Below are positions 45,641-56,308 of a DNA stretch of 64,000 nucleotides, in pieces. Numbering within the stretch: position 1 is the stretch's first letter; every line of letters begins with the position of its first letter. The translations under genes were made by a program, and so were the position numbers. This DNA is from Aquanectria penicillioides (taxonomy: Eukaryota > Ascomycota > Sordariomycetes > Hypocreales > Nectriaceae): positions 3,286,001-3,350,000 of the forward strand of contig PYIU01000008.1 of NCBI GenBank assembly GCA_003415625.1, in the 5' to 3' direction. The notes beneath the pieces were generated by a model, which worked only from the letters and a program-made list of their open reading frames with translations, was not told where the DNA came from and made no database searches.

Positions 45641-47910
45641 TGTTGCTAGAGTCGATGGCAGCAGAGATGGTTGAGTTGCCGTCCCATGCGCGGGTGTGTT
45701 TGAGGACGCGATTGTGTTGGCTCAATCGCAAAGACAACATCCGCAGCCTTTGTATTTGTATCGAGTAAAACCATTCGGTTCAATCATATGATTGCCGGCG
45801 TATGTTACGGACGTTGGTTGCTGGACCGCTCTAGCTCTGAGAACCGTTCGAGCCTGTAATGCATCGGGTTGTGGGCGAATAGGACTGACTGGTCCCCGAG
45901 ATTCAGCGGCGGGCAGGATTCCAGCGCCGCGCGGGCGAACAGAGTTCAAGGTTGTTCATGACACTAGAGCCTTGTGGGCGACGGGCATCGGGAGATTGAC
46001 CAGCCGAAACTCGTCCGGTTAAAAAGGCGATGAGTGCGGGTTACCCCAAACAATGCCCCAGACCGACCCGGCGTACGTCGACGAATCAGATGGCAAGCAA
46101 GCGCGCCAAGGACGAGTTTAAACAGAAGTGCCGGGTCAGTTTTGAGCATTCACCGACTTAGTGTTTCCTTCGGGGATATCGGTGCCGGTGGATCGCCTGG
46201 ATGTCTCTTCTCATTTGTACACTCTCTATCCGGGGCCTGCTCGCGAACTGGCGGCATTACTACATGAGTATTAGATCGTGTGCTGATTCGCAAAGTGTAT
46301 AGTGTTTAACATTAGCAAACCGAGCCTGATCCTATTCCATGTTTCTTTGATGAATCCCCTTCATTCGTGGTCTACGAAAGGTAGCACGCAAATAAACTAG
46401 AGTAGCGACGCGCCGGGAAGACGCGCACGACGGCATCCCACAACGTCGGCGGCGGCGCATGCGCAAGCCAGCGCAAAAGCCGACGCCGGCCAGAGCTGCA
46501 GTTCCCGTGCAATGGAGAGATCGACGACGATGGCCGGGATTCACACCGTTAGCGGGACGGTCAGCAAGTTGCCGATGCCAGTAATGCACGAAATGATGGC
46601 CACGGCTCGGCTGCCAGAGATTGGCTCGTCTTAGACATCTTCAATTGGCATCACAGAGAGCGAAGCAGTCTAGATAACTTCTGCCACATCTTGGTTTGGC
46701 ATTGCGGCTTGTGGATGGACCAGGGTCGTTGGCATTATATACACACATGGAACGAGGCTATCACAGCACTGTGCGCTGGCAAAAGTGCTTATTCTCTCAT
46801 GTATAGGCTACCTTGGTGTTATAAACCAACTCTTCCTGTTCTATGCCCTTAGCATTCCATTTTGCTTGTAAACGCGTCCGACTCAATCGTTCCATGGGTC
46901 GTTCCGTGGGCTAGCAATAGCCACAAACCTGAAGGTGGAAACAGGCACTGTGCATGCAACTCAGTTGTATCCACTTGCAATACCCAACTTGGCGTTTATA
47001 AGATTAGATGCCTCTGTCTTGGTGACGTAGGAATTACTAAACTTCTCCACTATTGATACGAACCAGGACTGCTCCTCTAGTACAATGGGTGGGCTATAAT
47101 ATCTATACACACAGCTCATAGTTGCTTCGAAAACCGTCGTCTATGACATATAGTTGGCGATGCCTAACGGAGGCAGAATGACGTCCCTCGGCTCCCCCAA
47201 AACACGCGGGGCAAGCACAAATAATAAGAGATATTTCAAAGTTCTAACTCAAAACTATCCCTTCTCCGCCTAAGATTTCTTACAAATTTGCAAAGCTCGC
47301 GAATATGCAAAGCGCACCTTCCTCCGTTCATATTAGATCCTCCATGATACAGATCTGTCATGCACAACTTTCCCTATGGTCGCAATTACAATTCTTATAT
47401 CTTCAATACTTTACCAACTTTTCAAAATGAGACCAGCCTACGTGGTTTACGTTCTTAGCGTCCGTCAACTCCTGCGACCGCGACTTGGTGCCTGGAGCAA
47501 TCCAACAACCGTTGTTCAAGAAAAAAAGATCACGGACAAGCCACCACAAACTGTTGCAATAAGCTTAATGTTCAAAACCGCGAACGTGGTTGTTGGGTTG
47601 AGGGTGTACTTTGGGAGAGATTTGGGTCCTGTCGCCAAAATGACTGGGGCTGCGACGGTGTCATAAATTAAACCGCGACAGTTAGCAATCATGACCATAG
47701 ACGGCTTCAGAATCAACAGGCAAAATTTTATGGCAAAAAAAATGAACGAATAACATTTCTCTAAATAACACTAATAAATTCACACAACTTCTTTTAATGG
47801 TATCAAGTCTAATTCTCACTCTCCCTATGTCCTCGGATAAACTTAGTTTCAATCCCGAGCGCGGTGTTGCAATACCTTCTACTTCTAGGCTGACCAAAAT
47901 GTCACTTAAA
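45641..47910. other. Gene-poor region
   Basis: About 2.3 kb. It holds the promoter of the sugar transporter and an MFS fragment listed separately. Other open frames (45792-46267, 47376-47666, 47797-48138) show no family features. 46420-46500 is strongly GC-rich compared with its flanks. Confidence 0.45.
46397..46631 (-). pseudogene. Remnant of an MFS drug-transporter-type gene
   Basis: Reading the minus strand gives a short frame with SRAVAIISCITGIGNLL, then a stop, then IPAIVVDLSIARELQLWPAS and ADVVGCRRARLPGASLL. The order and residues match the first two membrane segments of DHA-type MFS proteins, where IPxIxxDLxLxxxLxLWPAS is followed by GxxADVVGxRxxxLxG. A TGA interrupts segment 1, a piece between the segments is missing, and nothing recognisable follows. 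I see this as a dead fragment. It is unlike the intact sugar transporter next door. Confidence 0.5.
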
Positions 47911-48666
47911 TTACCAAATAGGAGCTGGTCCAAACTTTGCCTGCTTCTTTGGAGGGTACTTGGCAACAATATCATATGCCCAGATGGAGTAAACAAAAAC
48001 AAAGCATCCGACAAAGTAATATGGTGGCTGGGCGAAGATTTCGGGGATCGTCAGGGCCCAGAAGCTGAAGGGTGCAAACGTCCAAACGGCACAAATGATG
48101 TTGACCAGACAGAAACCAAGAGAAAGGCCTTCTCTTGAACCACGTCGCAGGTACTCGTGCGTTGGTCCAATAATAATGAGGACATTGGTAAGACAGAACC
48201 ATTGCATGAGGCAGCCATATCCCATCAGTTCCATCATCAGAACGACAACAGAGTACATGCCCACTTGCATCATAACAGCATAAAACAGTACTGCAGGTAG
48301 TTCCGGGTCAGGGCCAAGAAACGATGCGAAGTTGGCATTACGATTCTTCGTGATAGCCCTGTAGATGCAGAAGATTTCCAGCATGGACCAGACAAATAAA
48401 GCCACCGAGGTTCCCCGCAAGAACCAATGGTTGTCGTATGCAGATGCCACGCTACCAAGTATAAATGACCAAGTAGAGTCATGGGCTAAGTAGAATGAAT
48501 GCATCCAATATGGCATTGGCCCCTTGCCTTCGCGGAGCTCAAGTCTGATGGCGTACATGTACTGCATATACCCCAACACATAGCTGATTCCCGCGGCACA
48601 CAGTAACGGGGTATTGTCGAAGGTGAAGGTCTCTGTGAGTCTCTGGTAGTAATCGATCTCAGCCAT
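47911..48666 (-). CDS. Multi-pass integral membrane protein, function unrecognised
   Basis: Single exon, 251 residues from Met at 48666 (277 from 48744; the shorter start is preferred because the extra N-terminus overlaps AT-rich leader-like sequence). About seven hydrophobic segments are visible, such as PLLCAAGISYVLGYMQYMYAI, SWSFILGSVAS, SVALFVWSMLEIFCIY, LPAVLFYAVMMQVGMYSVVVLMMELMG, CLMQWFCLTNVLIIIG, SLGFCLVNIICAVWTFAPFSFWAL and YYFVGCFVFVYSIWAY. It ends in a Lys-rich tail KKQAKFGPAPIW. Size and layout recall the small membrane cyclases of meroterpenoid clusters (Pyr4/PaxB type), but I cannot confirm the key acidic residues and there is no prenyltransferase or PKS nearby. Treat as unknown. 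Confidence 0.65.
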   Translation of the reverse strand: MAEIDYYQRLTETFTFDNTPLLCAAGISYVLGYMQYMYAIRLELREGKGPMPYWMHSFYLAHDSTWSFILGSVASAYDNHWFLRGTSVALFVWSMLEIFCIYRAITKNRNANFASFLGPDPELPAVLFYAVMMQVGMYSVVVLMMELMGYGCLMQWFCLTNVLIIIGPTHEYLRRGSREGLSLGFCLVNIICAVWTFAPFSFWALTIPEIFAQPPYYFVGCFVFVYSIWAYDIVAKYPPKKQAKFGPAPIW

Positions 48667-49637
48667 ATTGTCGGAGTCGGGGTAATAAAATAATGAAAAA
48701 AGGATAGAGAGTAGTACGAAGGGAGGGCAGACCCAGGGTATCAATTGAAAAGAAAACGGAGATGAGCGATTTAAATGCTAAAATGAGACAGCATTTCTAA
48801 ATAAATTGGCAAGCGTGCGTTGTTTAAATACTCGACAACAAAGTTCCACATCTCCAGACTTTCAACATCGGGTTCCTTGCCTGTAGGTTGATTTGTGCCC
48901 CAGATGAGAAACTAGTTGCGGAGCATGATCTTCGGGCCGGCGCCGAACTTCCCAATCCAGCCACCAGCGTAACCTGCGGATTGAGAGGCGCACACTTTGT
49001 TGCTTGGTCGAAAATGGAATTGGAGAAGGATAAAAGGGTAAAAACACCAAAGCATCGATATCTTCCATGTCTTAGACTTTCGTGGATCTCTTTAACTTCA
49101 ATGATCGCCAGTAGCCGCGGTATGTGATGATCACAACCGCAGAAAGGTTCGGCAAAGCTAATGTCAGCCACGGCAGGCGACACAACTGCGAAACTCCGTT
49201 ACGCCGAAAAAGCTTTATCAGTCGGGTGATGAGTTAGCTGTTAATCTCGTCTAGTTTCGATTCTTGGTCCACTCACCCCATAACATATGGCGTAGTCCCC
49301 ATTGAAAGGCCGCTCCTTACCCTATGGAACCGAGGATGGCTGGCGGGAGGCCGCTTCTCGGCGTTGACAGAGCTCCGGAATAAAAGCACCAAACCCACGA
49401 GTCCTCCTTTATTGCCCCTTTATCTTGCTCTTCCCGCCGGATGTATGCCTAGATTGGTGGCGGTTCTAAGCTCGCCCACTGCGTCGTCACACTGCCACAT
49501 GATTCCGGGCGGACTGTTGGAGGTACGTAAGAGGCTGCACAGTGGAGAGACATCCTTAGTTAAAATAATATTTATTAGATCTATTATTTCTCCGGACATT
49601 AAGCAGAATCGCATCTCAAAACAAACTCTCTCTATCA
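48667..49637. other. Intergenic region
   Basis: No convincing gene. A 119-codon frame on the minus strand at 48824-49183 lacks family features. Confidence 0.45.
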
Positions 49638-50495
49638 TTATGCTGTCTTCGAACTTTTGATCGCCTCCGCAATCTCATCTAGTTGACCCAACTTCTTCAT
49701 TGTCCCATCTAGCGCCCCGTGTGGTAAAGCAGATCCAATCCGGGTGATGAAAGATGACTCTCCCCTCCAGATCACTGAGGGTGGGTTCTTCTTCAACAAG
49801 TCTTGGACAGTCAACTCGGCCCATTGTTCGGCTGGCATCCCCTTTCCTTCGAATTGTTTTTGGCTCATTACCGCCTCCACAATCTCCCTCGCAGACTCGT
49901 AGATGGATCCCTTGGGTAGCAAATTCTTTTTCTGCTGCACGTTCTTCATAAGGTTCGTTTGGACGACTCCGGTTCGAAGATCGACGACGGTGATTCCAAA
50001 AGGTTCAAGTTCGAGGCGAAGAGAATCCGACAGCAACACAAAGGCCGCTTTAGAGGCGTTGTAGATGGCCTGGAAAGGCATGGTGAGATGTGCGCCGATT
50101 GATGTTTGATTCACAATCATGCCCTTGGGCGACTTGAGCAACAGGGGCAGGAATGCCTGAGTTACCGCAATGTGCGACCACACGTTGATATCGAAGGTCC
50201 TCTTTGCTTCGCCAATGTCGACGTCGGCGATGGGCATCAGCATCTCGGCACCAGCGTTGTTGACGAGGATGTCGAGGTTGGGGACATTCGCAACGCAGGC
50301 CGCTGTAGACGCTCCCGACTGCACGTCTAGTATGAGGGTTTCGATGCCAATAGCCGAAAGATGGCTCATCTTTTTCGGGTTTCGGGCTGTTGCATAGACG
50401 TGCAGGCCGGCTTTGTGAAAAGCAAGTGCAAGTTCGGAGCCCATGCCTCCATCGGAGCAGCCAGTTATCAGAACTGACCGTTTCGGGCTTGTCAT
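49638..50495 (-). CDS. Short-chain dehydrogenase/reductase (AYR1-like)
   Basis: Single exon, 285 residues. Classical SDR motifs are present: SVLITGCSDGGMGSELA for NADP binding, DILVNNAGAE, the catalytic Ser in NQTSIGA and YxxxK as YNASK. The order and the C-terminus resemble yeast Ayr1 (1-acyldihydroxyacetone-phosphate reductase) and other lipid-droplet or ER reductases, but the substrate cannot be read from sequence. No signal peptide. The start at 50495 is preferred to 50510 because it places the glycine motif at the normal distance. Confidence 0.86.
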   Translation of the reverse strand: MTSPKRSVLITGCSDGGMGSELALAFHKAGLHVYATARNPKKMSHLSAIGIETLILDVQSGASTAACVANVPNLDILVNNAGAEMLMPIADVDIGEAKRTFDINVWSHIAVTQAFLPLLLKSPKGMIVNQTSIGAHLTMPFQAIYNASKAAFVLLSDSLRLELEPFGITVVDLRTGVVQTNLMKNVQQKKNLLPKGSIYESAREIVEAVMSQKQFEGKGMPAEQWAELTVQDLLKKNPPSVIWRGESSFITRIGSALPHGALDGTMKKLGQLDEIAEAIKSSKTA

Positions 50496-51388
50496 TTTCA
50501 GAGAATTCAAATTTGGCTTTTAATATTGTGTAAGTTAATAGGTGAGAGAGGATACAGTAATGGTTAGCTGTTACTTGGCCCACATGTCATCCTCCTCCCA
50601 AATTCATGGCGCACGTCGACTCGATGATTTATAGACAATCATTTCGCTCAAAAGCAACCAAGACTCTACTTACCAGTAGAAGCAAGACGCAAATATCTCG
50701 AGTCAATTCTCTGTTCGGCCTGAAAGGTGCAGCCGGCTCGGTGCAAAATTGCCCCGACTCCCTTCGATACCGTCTAAAACGGTGCGTCTAATGGAAGAAT
50801 GGAACCGCCGACTTGTCAACAAGCCAATGAGGCAATTCAAAAAAAAAAAAGCCAGGGTTTTGAGATAAATGCTAGAATAGGACAAATCCGCCGTTCCTTG
50901 CGGACTTTCGGACTTTGCGTGATGACGTGAGATATTTGGCGGTCGCCAGTTTCTTCGATATACACGAGTATTGTACACGGGATTGCGCCTATACACGCAG
51001 AGGATCCTGTCTCGACGACATTTCGTTATCGTAGAATAATCTCTCTTTAGCACCAGTGCATCTCTGTGGGGTATGACTGACCACAACTCGTGATTGAAAG
51101 TTCAACAGTTGGGCCCTCCCTGCAGGAAAATCTGAGATGAGACACAAGCCAAGAGTATCAGCTTCAAAGCAGAAGTCCTAAGTTGCATGCTTCAAGTTCG
51201 TTCACTCAGGGTTGACGACCTAAGGCAAATGGTTTGCAGAGTTTCGCTCAAACCAAGCATGGCAGCCTAGGACAATCTAAAACAACAATCATATTTGATA
51301 GAGACGTTTGTCCTCATCTTCAACATTGTGTATGTACCATGCGTATATTTACTTCATTCATTTTATCGTTCCAAAGCAATTCCGCACA
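50496..51388. other. Intergenic region
   Basis: Holds the SDR promoter and the DUF4246 gene 3' flank. A 12-base A run lies near 50838. Overlapping short frames show no family features. Confidence 0.45.
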
Positions 51389-53550
51389 CTAATGCTCGCA
51401 AAAGCTATACTCTACCTTCTGCCAGTGCTCTCTCGAGTTGTCCTGCACTCTGGTTCTCACGTCCATCAACTCAAGCCGATGCTTCTTTGCCTCGTCCAGG
51501 CTCATCGGTACAGCGTCACCAAACTCCTTGGTTACCATGTTCATCAGCTCAGGGGGCAAATCCTTGCCCTCCAGAGCTGCTTCCAGGCCGGCATGCGACG
51601 GCGTCTTTTCAAGTACGAGCTCCGCGAGGGCCTTGGGGACGTTTTGTCTTCCGGTCGACTCGTCGAGACCGCCAAAGGCGCGCTCCATCCACCAGCTCTG
51701 CTGCTGGGGAGGGACGTTGCCTGTGTTGATAATGCGACAGGTTGGGTCCACCAGCCACAGGGCGATGAAGCGGCGGTGGCCGGGCTTGGTTTTATCAACC
51801 AGCTCAAACGGAGAGACTCGATGCTGGAAGACATTTGGGAAAGCGAGCAGCCGTCCCTGCTTGGTCTCGACGCTGCCGTAGTTTTGGAGACAAGCAGCAC
51901 CTCTCAGTTCCGTGCCATAGACTTGTTCGGCCCAGCGGAATGAGTCCTGGCCGACTGAGAGATTGTCATCTTGCTCATTGCTGGTCTGCATGCGGAACGC
52001 AAGGCGGCTGGACGTGACGTTCTCCGAGTCCAGGTAATAGAGAGCCGTGGCGGCAATGCGCTCGTTCATTTGACCTTCGACGTGCCAGCCGCCGACGGGA
52101 AAGTCGGGCTTCTCGGGAGTAAGCTCGATGGAAGCCATTTTGACAATGATCTGGAGGTCCTTGAACTTTTCCCGCAAGGACGTTCCAGGTTTTAGCTCAT
52201 AGTTCCAGGGTTCAAACTCGGGAACCGGAGGTTGAACTGGCTTTCGAGCCAAGCACCAAGCCACGTGTTTTCGGCGGCCATAATAAGTGTGGCCGTCCAC
52301 GTCCTCTTCTTCAGCTTCGTCGTCATCGGATTCGTCCTCCGATGCGTCCCCCTCCACCTCGACGTCGTCATCGTCGTCCTTTTTGGGATCTTCCATGTCT
52401 TCTTCTTTCGGGGTCCAGTTCTCAGGGTTATCATCACTAGGCGGAATGTCAATAAAATGTTCCTCTTGAAAGGAGCGGAGTGAACAGGGTCTCACTCTGG
52501 TTCCTCCGGGAAGGGGTATCGCGGCTTAGTTCTGGCGACGCCATTCGTTTCAAAGTTCTTGAACGAGGGCATGCAGAGGTCCCAGGCCGGTATAGCTTTC
52601 TCGATCAGCTTTTCGATGGTGCTGTAAATGTCACGATACTTGACAGGGTGCAGGTTGTTGATGTAGCTGGTGAACTTGACACTGCCGTCATCTTGGAATT
52701 TGACGTTCGCGGGCAGCCATTGGTACTTGGCCGACCAGAAGTTGTCGGGGATGACGCTGCCTCCATACGAGGTAGTGCCGTATCCAGATGCCTTGGGCAG
52801 CGTTTCTTCTGGGTCAGCGCTAGGAATGACTTCGCCCTTGCCGGCCCATTTGTCGACCGCATCCTCAACGCCAACCACCTCGTCACTGAAGGCCCGTGAG
52901 CGACCATATACGAGAGGGTAGAGGGAAGGGTGAACAAGGTCAAGAACCTTGTCGTCGGAGCGAGGATGCCAGTCCGAGTTGTCCTTTTGATCCTCCTTGA
53001 GCTTCGCAAATGCATCACGCAGGGCATTGTGCAGCGACTCGTCCACAATGCCGTCAGCCTTGGCGACGGACGCCGAGGCATCCAATGTTGAGACGAGGCC
53101 GGTCTTTTTAAAGTACTCTGCCTTTACTCGCAGCTCTTTGATACACTGAGAGAGGGGGGGTCAGATTTAAGATGTCCGTCGGTTGGTAAATTGGGCATGT
53201 CATACGTATTCAAGGCAAGCTTCATCAAAAACCGTCTTGAGCTTTTTGGGGGCTCGAAAAGCTTCGGTAGGTTTTCCGCCCACAACCTCGTCGTATATTG
53301 GGCGCGAAGGCATGGCCAGGGCTTCTTGGATCCATTTCTTGGTGATTTCCTCATTGAAGACCTTTACGTGCCAGTCGGGTTTGTCGGTGAGGCGGTCCAT
53401 CAGGATCATCATGGCGACCTCTCTGACCAGGAGCATCTCAGAGTCGGAGCCCCAGTAATCGGGGTGGATGCCCATGGGGTAGCACTCGTTCTCATCGTTG
53501 CCTTGGTGATGCCGGCGGAGGGGGTAGCCGTAGCCAGGATACTTAGGCAT
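51389..53550 (-). CDS. DUF4246 family protein
   Basis: Three exons, 53550-53206, 53145-52496, 52436-51389; 680 residues. Family blocks are LRRHHQGNDENE-like N-terminus, PSLYPLVYGRSRAF, FWSAKYQWLPANVKF, YINNLHP, GGWHVEGQMNERIAATALYYLD and GRLLAFPNVFQHRVSPFEL. The W-H-x-E and later Q-H-R positions look like the metal-binding residues of a 2-oxoglutarate/Fe(II) oxygenase fold, which DUF4246 is suspected to be; no reaction is established. Exon 3 starts with a very acidic stretch of about 40 Asp and Glu residues inside the domain. Neighbouring genes give no clear pathway. Confidence 0.82.
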
Positions 53551-54679
53551 GGCAGCGGAAGCAGAGGCGTGAGAAATAGGATGAATTGGCGATTTTGGCT
53601 TCGGCAGTCTGATCTGGTGAGTCCAGAGAGTTGATTCTCATTTGAGACCCCGCAACGATGACGATGGATGCATGTCGGCTTTAAGTAGGAATTAAGGCGG
53701 AGGCTGACGAGCCCAAACACAAGCTCCAGGATCAGCGCCAGCACCAACCCAACAGCAGGCATCACATCCCTGTTTCACCAAGCGGACTAGTCAAGATAAG
53801 TTACGTTATTGTCAAGGTGCTGACGGGAGATATCGCGAAGTCACGTGGCTTCGTGGCGTTTCCCGCATCCAGCCAACACGTCCAACACGTGGGGACAAGG
53901 TGTGCAAAGGCTGTAGCTCCAGGCAACCGACAGCGGAGCCCGAGGCTAAACTGCACGGCCTTCTCTCTTCTGGCTTCTTTTCTGCCTGGAAATGACTTGT
54001 GCGTGTCGTGCTTGACGACCCGCCCGGAATGTTGGGGATTCGGGCGTTACTTGAAATGGTCGAGCTGAAAAGCATTGAGCGGGGTTGTGGGGCGTGAATA
54101 AGACGGCATAAAGCATCACCGCTATCAATTCGATGCAGTGCACAAGTTGCGGTAGTTGGGGCTACGGGTTTTCAATTTTTGTTGTGTTTTTATATCATTG
54201 ATTTCCGCCCTTGGGCTGTGTAGTCTCAGGTTGTTAACTGCCGGCTTGGAGTTATGCAGCGCCGCTGACACATTGTTGGGAAGTAATCTTGCCTCCCCAC
54301 ACTCATGTTGTGGTTTTATTTTTCAACCCGCGAAGTGAAAATCGCGGTCCGTCGCGTAAAAATGCCCAATGCAGACTGACATGGCATCAATTGAATTCAA
54401 AATAAATAATCATTGCCCCTTTACACGTCAATGAATGCGATTCTTGCTTGGCACACGGAATCACGACTGCAGGGATTTTTCCGCTGTGTTCAGGGTAGGT
54501 GAGCGTGAATTGCACCATAATGCACACACCACCAGCCAGTCTGGATCAACATGTTCCCTTCCCCCTTTCGCTGCGCGTGGCTCTTGCATCTCGCAAAAAA
54601 AAAAATGAAGAAAGTATAATCATAATAGCTTCGATATTTGAATTTGACTTTTTATCATCTGTTTTCTTCCCATTCAACC
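53551..54679. other. Intergenic region (divergent promoters)
   Basis: About 1.1 kb between the DUF4246 gene and the acyltransferase. No convincing gene. A run of A near 54596-54604 lies just before the acyltransferase. Confidence 0.45.
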
Positions 54680-56224
54680 ATGGGCTCATCAGCAGACTCC
54701 ACCGCCTCACAACGCTACCAATGGCGCCAAACATCTGACGGCCTCTGGCGCCGTGGCATTGATGAAGCAGAGCGATTCTACGCGACGTTTTGTCGTTCGC
54801 CCCAGAATCCCAATGCGGCTTCTTTCCCGGTTACAGGCCATGCCTCATTTTATCTGGTAACTGAGAAAACACAAGACCTGGCAAGTGGCAACGCCGATAT
54901 CGAGACTCACTTTCGCAACGCCTGGATCGCCCTCCGTCGTGAGCATCCTATGCTAGGCTCCTGGGTTCAATTCGACGCCCAGACGGGAAAATGGGAAAAG
55001 GCCTACGCTTCGTTCCATGATTCTCAGGGTTTCGATGCCGCTCAAGCGGAATGGCTGTCGCAAACATTTTCTGCCATCACAGCCGATGGGGCTCAACCTT
55101 GGATCAACAGCAATCCTGCCGTGTCTAAGCTCGCCACGCTAACGTTTGTGACGCCTCCCCTATCGTCTAGCCAAGGTCAAGGTCCCTTCCGAAGCGGCTC
55201 CGTTTACCTGAGATCTCCTCATGACATGGTAGACGGCCTTGGAATCCTGAATCTTCTCAACCGATTCCTCGAGCTGGCCGACGAGAGCTACCATGGTTTG
55301 GACATTAGCCCAATGCCGTATGAAGATGAGATTAAACGGCTATCTCCGCCTCTGTGTGTGGCTGTCGATATAGTTGACGATGCAGTCGACGCGACAAAAG
55401 CGCGCTTCAATGAAATTGCAGGCCGAAATGTCAATGTTTTGACCGAAAAGCCGTTTCTCGGCTTCCCACTTAGTCCAAGTGACAGCAATGATTGCGTCAA
55501 GCGCGTGTCGGTCAAGTTGCCTGCAGACATGTCGGCTGTTCTCCTCGCAAGATGCAAACAGCATCACCTCACCATCACTCATGTCGTCAGCGCCGCGATT
55601 ATTATTGGAATTCGCGATGCCCAAGTTAAAAATCAGGACGTACCCGTTCTGCGATATACAAACCATGCTTTACTCAGCCTTCGACACTTGTGCTTACCCG
55701 CTTTCGATTCCATGGCAATCGGAAATTACCATATGCTGGCGCCTGAAGCCATGGCTATCGATGTCGAGGCTCTGCCCGCGGATCAGCCAGAGCTTTGCCA
55801 ACGCACTGAGGAAGTGATCAATATCGCAAACCAGTTCCGCGATTATTATACCAAAGTTCGCGTTGGGCCTAAAACCCTTGACCCGGGCCGTTTAGCTCTT
55901 GCTCCTCTTGTTTGGGATTCTTTTACGCCAAAAGGCTCTATGGCTCCTCTACCGCCAGATCTGCCCGCTGCGGTGGCAATCTCATCGGTGGGAAACATCT
56001 CCAACATCGTGAAGGCTAGGCATGGTCCACTAAAAGTAACGGATGCATGGGTTGCCGGGGAAGCATTGGGGACGGGCATTAGCACATTTATCCAAACTTG
56101 GGCGGGCGAGATAGACATTTCCATGCTTTTCAACTCGAGCTGTCATTCAGACCGCTCGGTCAGTGCATTACAGCATAGCATCTTGGGGTGCCTAATTGAA
56201 GCGATGGAGCTATTCGTGGAGTAG
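54680..56224 (+). CDS. Acyltransferase of the Tri3-like / alcohol acetyltransferase family
   Basis: Single exon, 514 residues. The condensation-like acyltransferase motif HxxxDG is present as SPHDMVDGLG (about residues 180-187), preceded by an N-terminal half typical of trichothecene 15-O-acetyltransferase (Tri3)-like proteins (QWRQTSDGLWRRGIDEAERFY). A DFGWG block as in BAHD enzymes is not seen. Members transfer acyl groups from acyl-CoA to hydroxyls of secondary metabolites. No other trichothecene or secondary-metabolite core gene is in view, so the substrate is unknown and a trichothecene link should not be assumed. The start at 54680 (MGSSADS) is chosen; the frame runs 42 bases upstream without an ATG. 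Tail-to-tail with a Zn2Cys6 regulator. Confidence 0.78.
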   Translation: MGSSADSTASQRYQWRQTSDGLWRRGIDEAERFYATFCRSPQNPNAASFPVTGHASFYLVTEKTQDLASGNADIETHFRNAWIALRREHPMLGSWVQFDAQTGKWEKAYASFHDSQGFDAAQAEWLSQTFSAITADGAQPWINSNPAVSKLATLTFVTPPLSSSQGQGPFRSGSVYLRSPHDMVDGLGILNLLNRFLELADESYHGLDISPMPYEDEIKRLSPPLCVAVDIVDDAVDATKARFNEIAGRNVNVLTEKPFLGFPLSPSDSNDCVKRVSVKLPADMSAVLLARCKQHHLTITHVVSAAIIIGIRDAQVKNQDVPVLRYTNHALLSLRHLCLPAFDSMAIGNYHMLAPEAMAIDVEALPADQPELCQRTEEVINIANQFRDYYTKVRVGPKTLDPGRLALAPLVWDSFTPKGSMAPLPPDLPAAVAISSVGNISNIVKARHGPLKVTDAWVAGEALGTGISTFIQTWAGEIDISMLFNSSCHSDRSVSALQHSILGCLIEAMELFVE

Positions 56225-56308
56225 GCACATTGACGATCTCTACTAGTTCCTCTGTTACACATTAAAGGCATGAAGTATAGTAATGTTGAAATAGACACAA
56301 CTTGTGTG

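Noticed and set aside
45792..46267. ORFs of 60-77 codons upstream of the sugar transporter
   Set aside because: Short, overlapping in several frames, no motifs; treated as noise.
54680..56224. Trichothecene biosynthesis cluster
   Set aside because: Only a Tri3-like acyltransferase is present; no terpene synthase or other pathway gene lies in the window.
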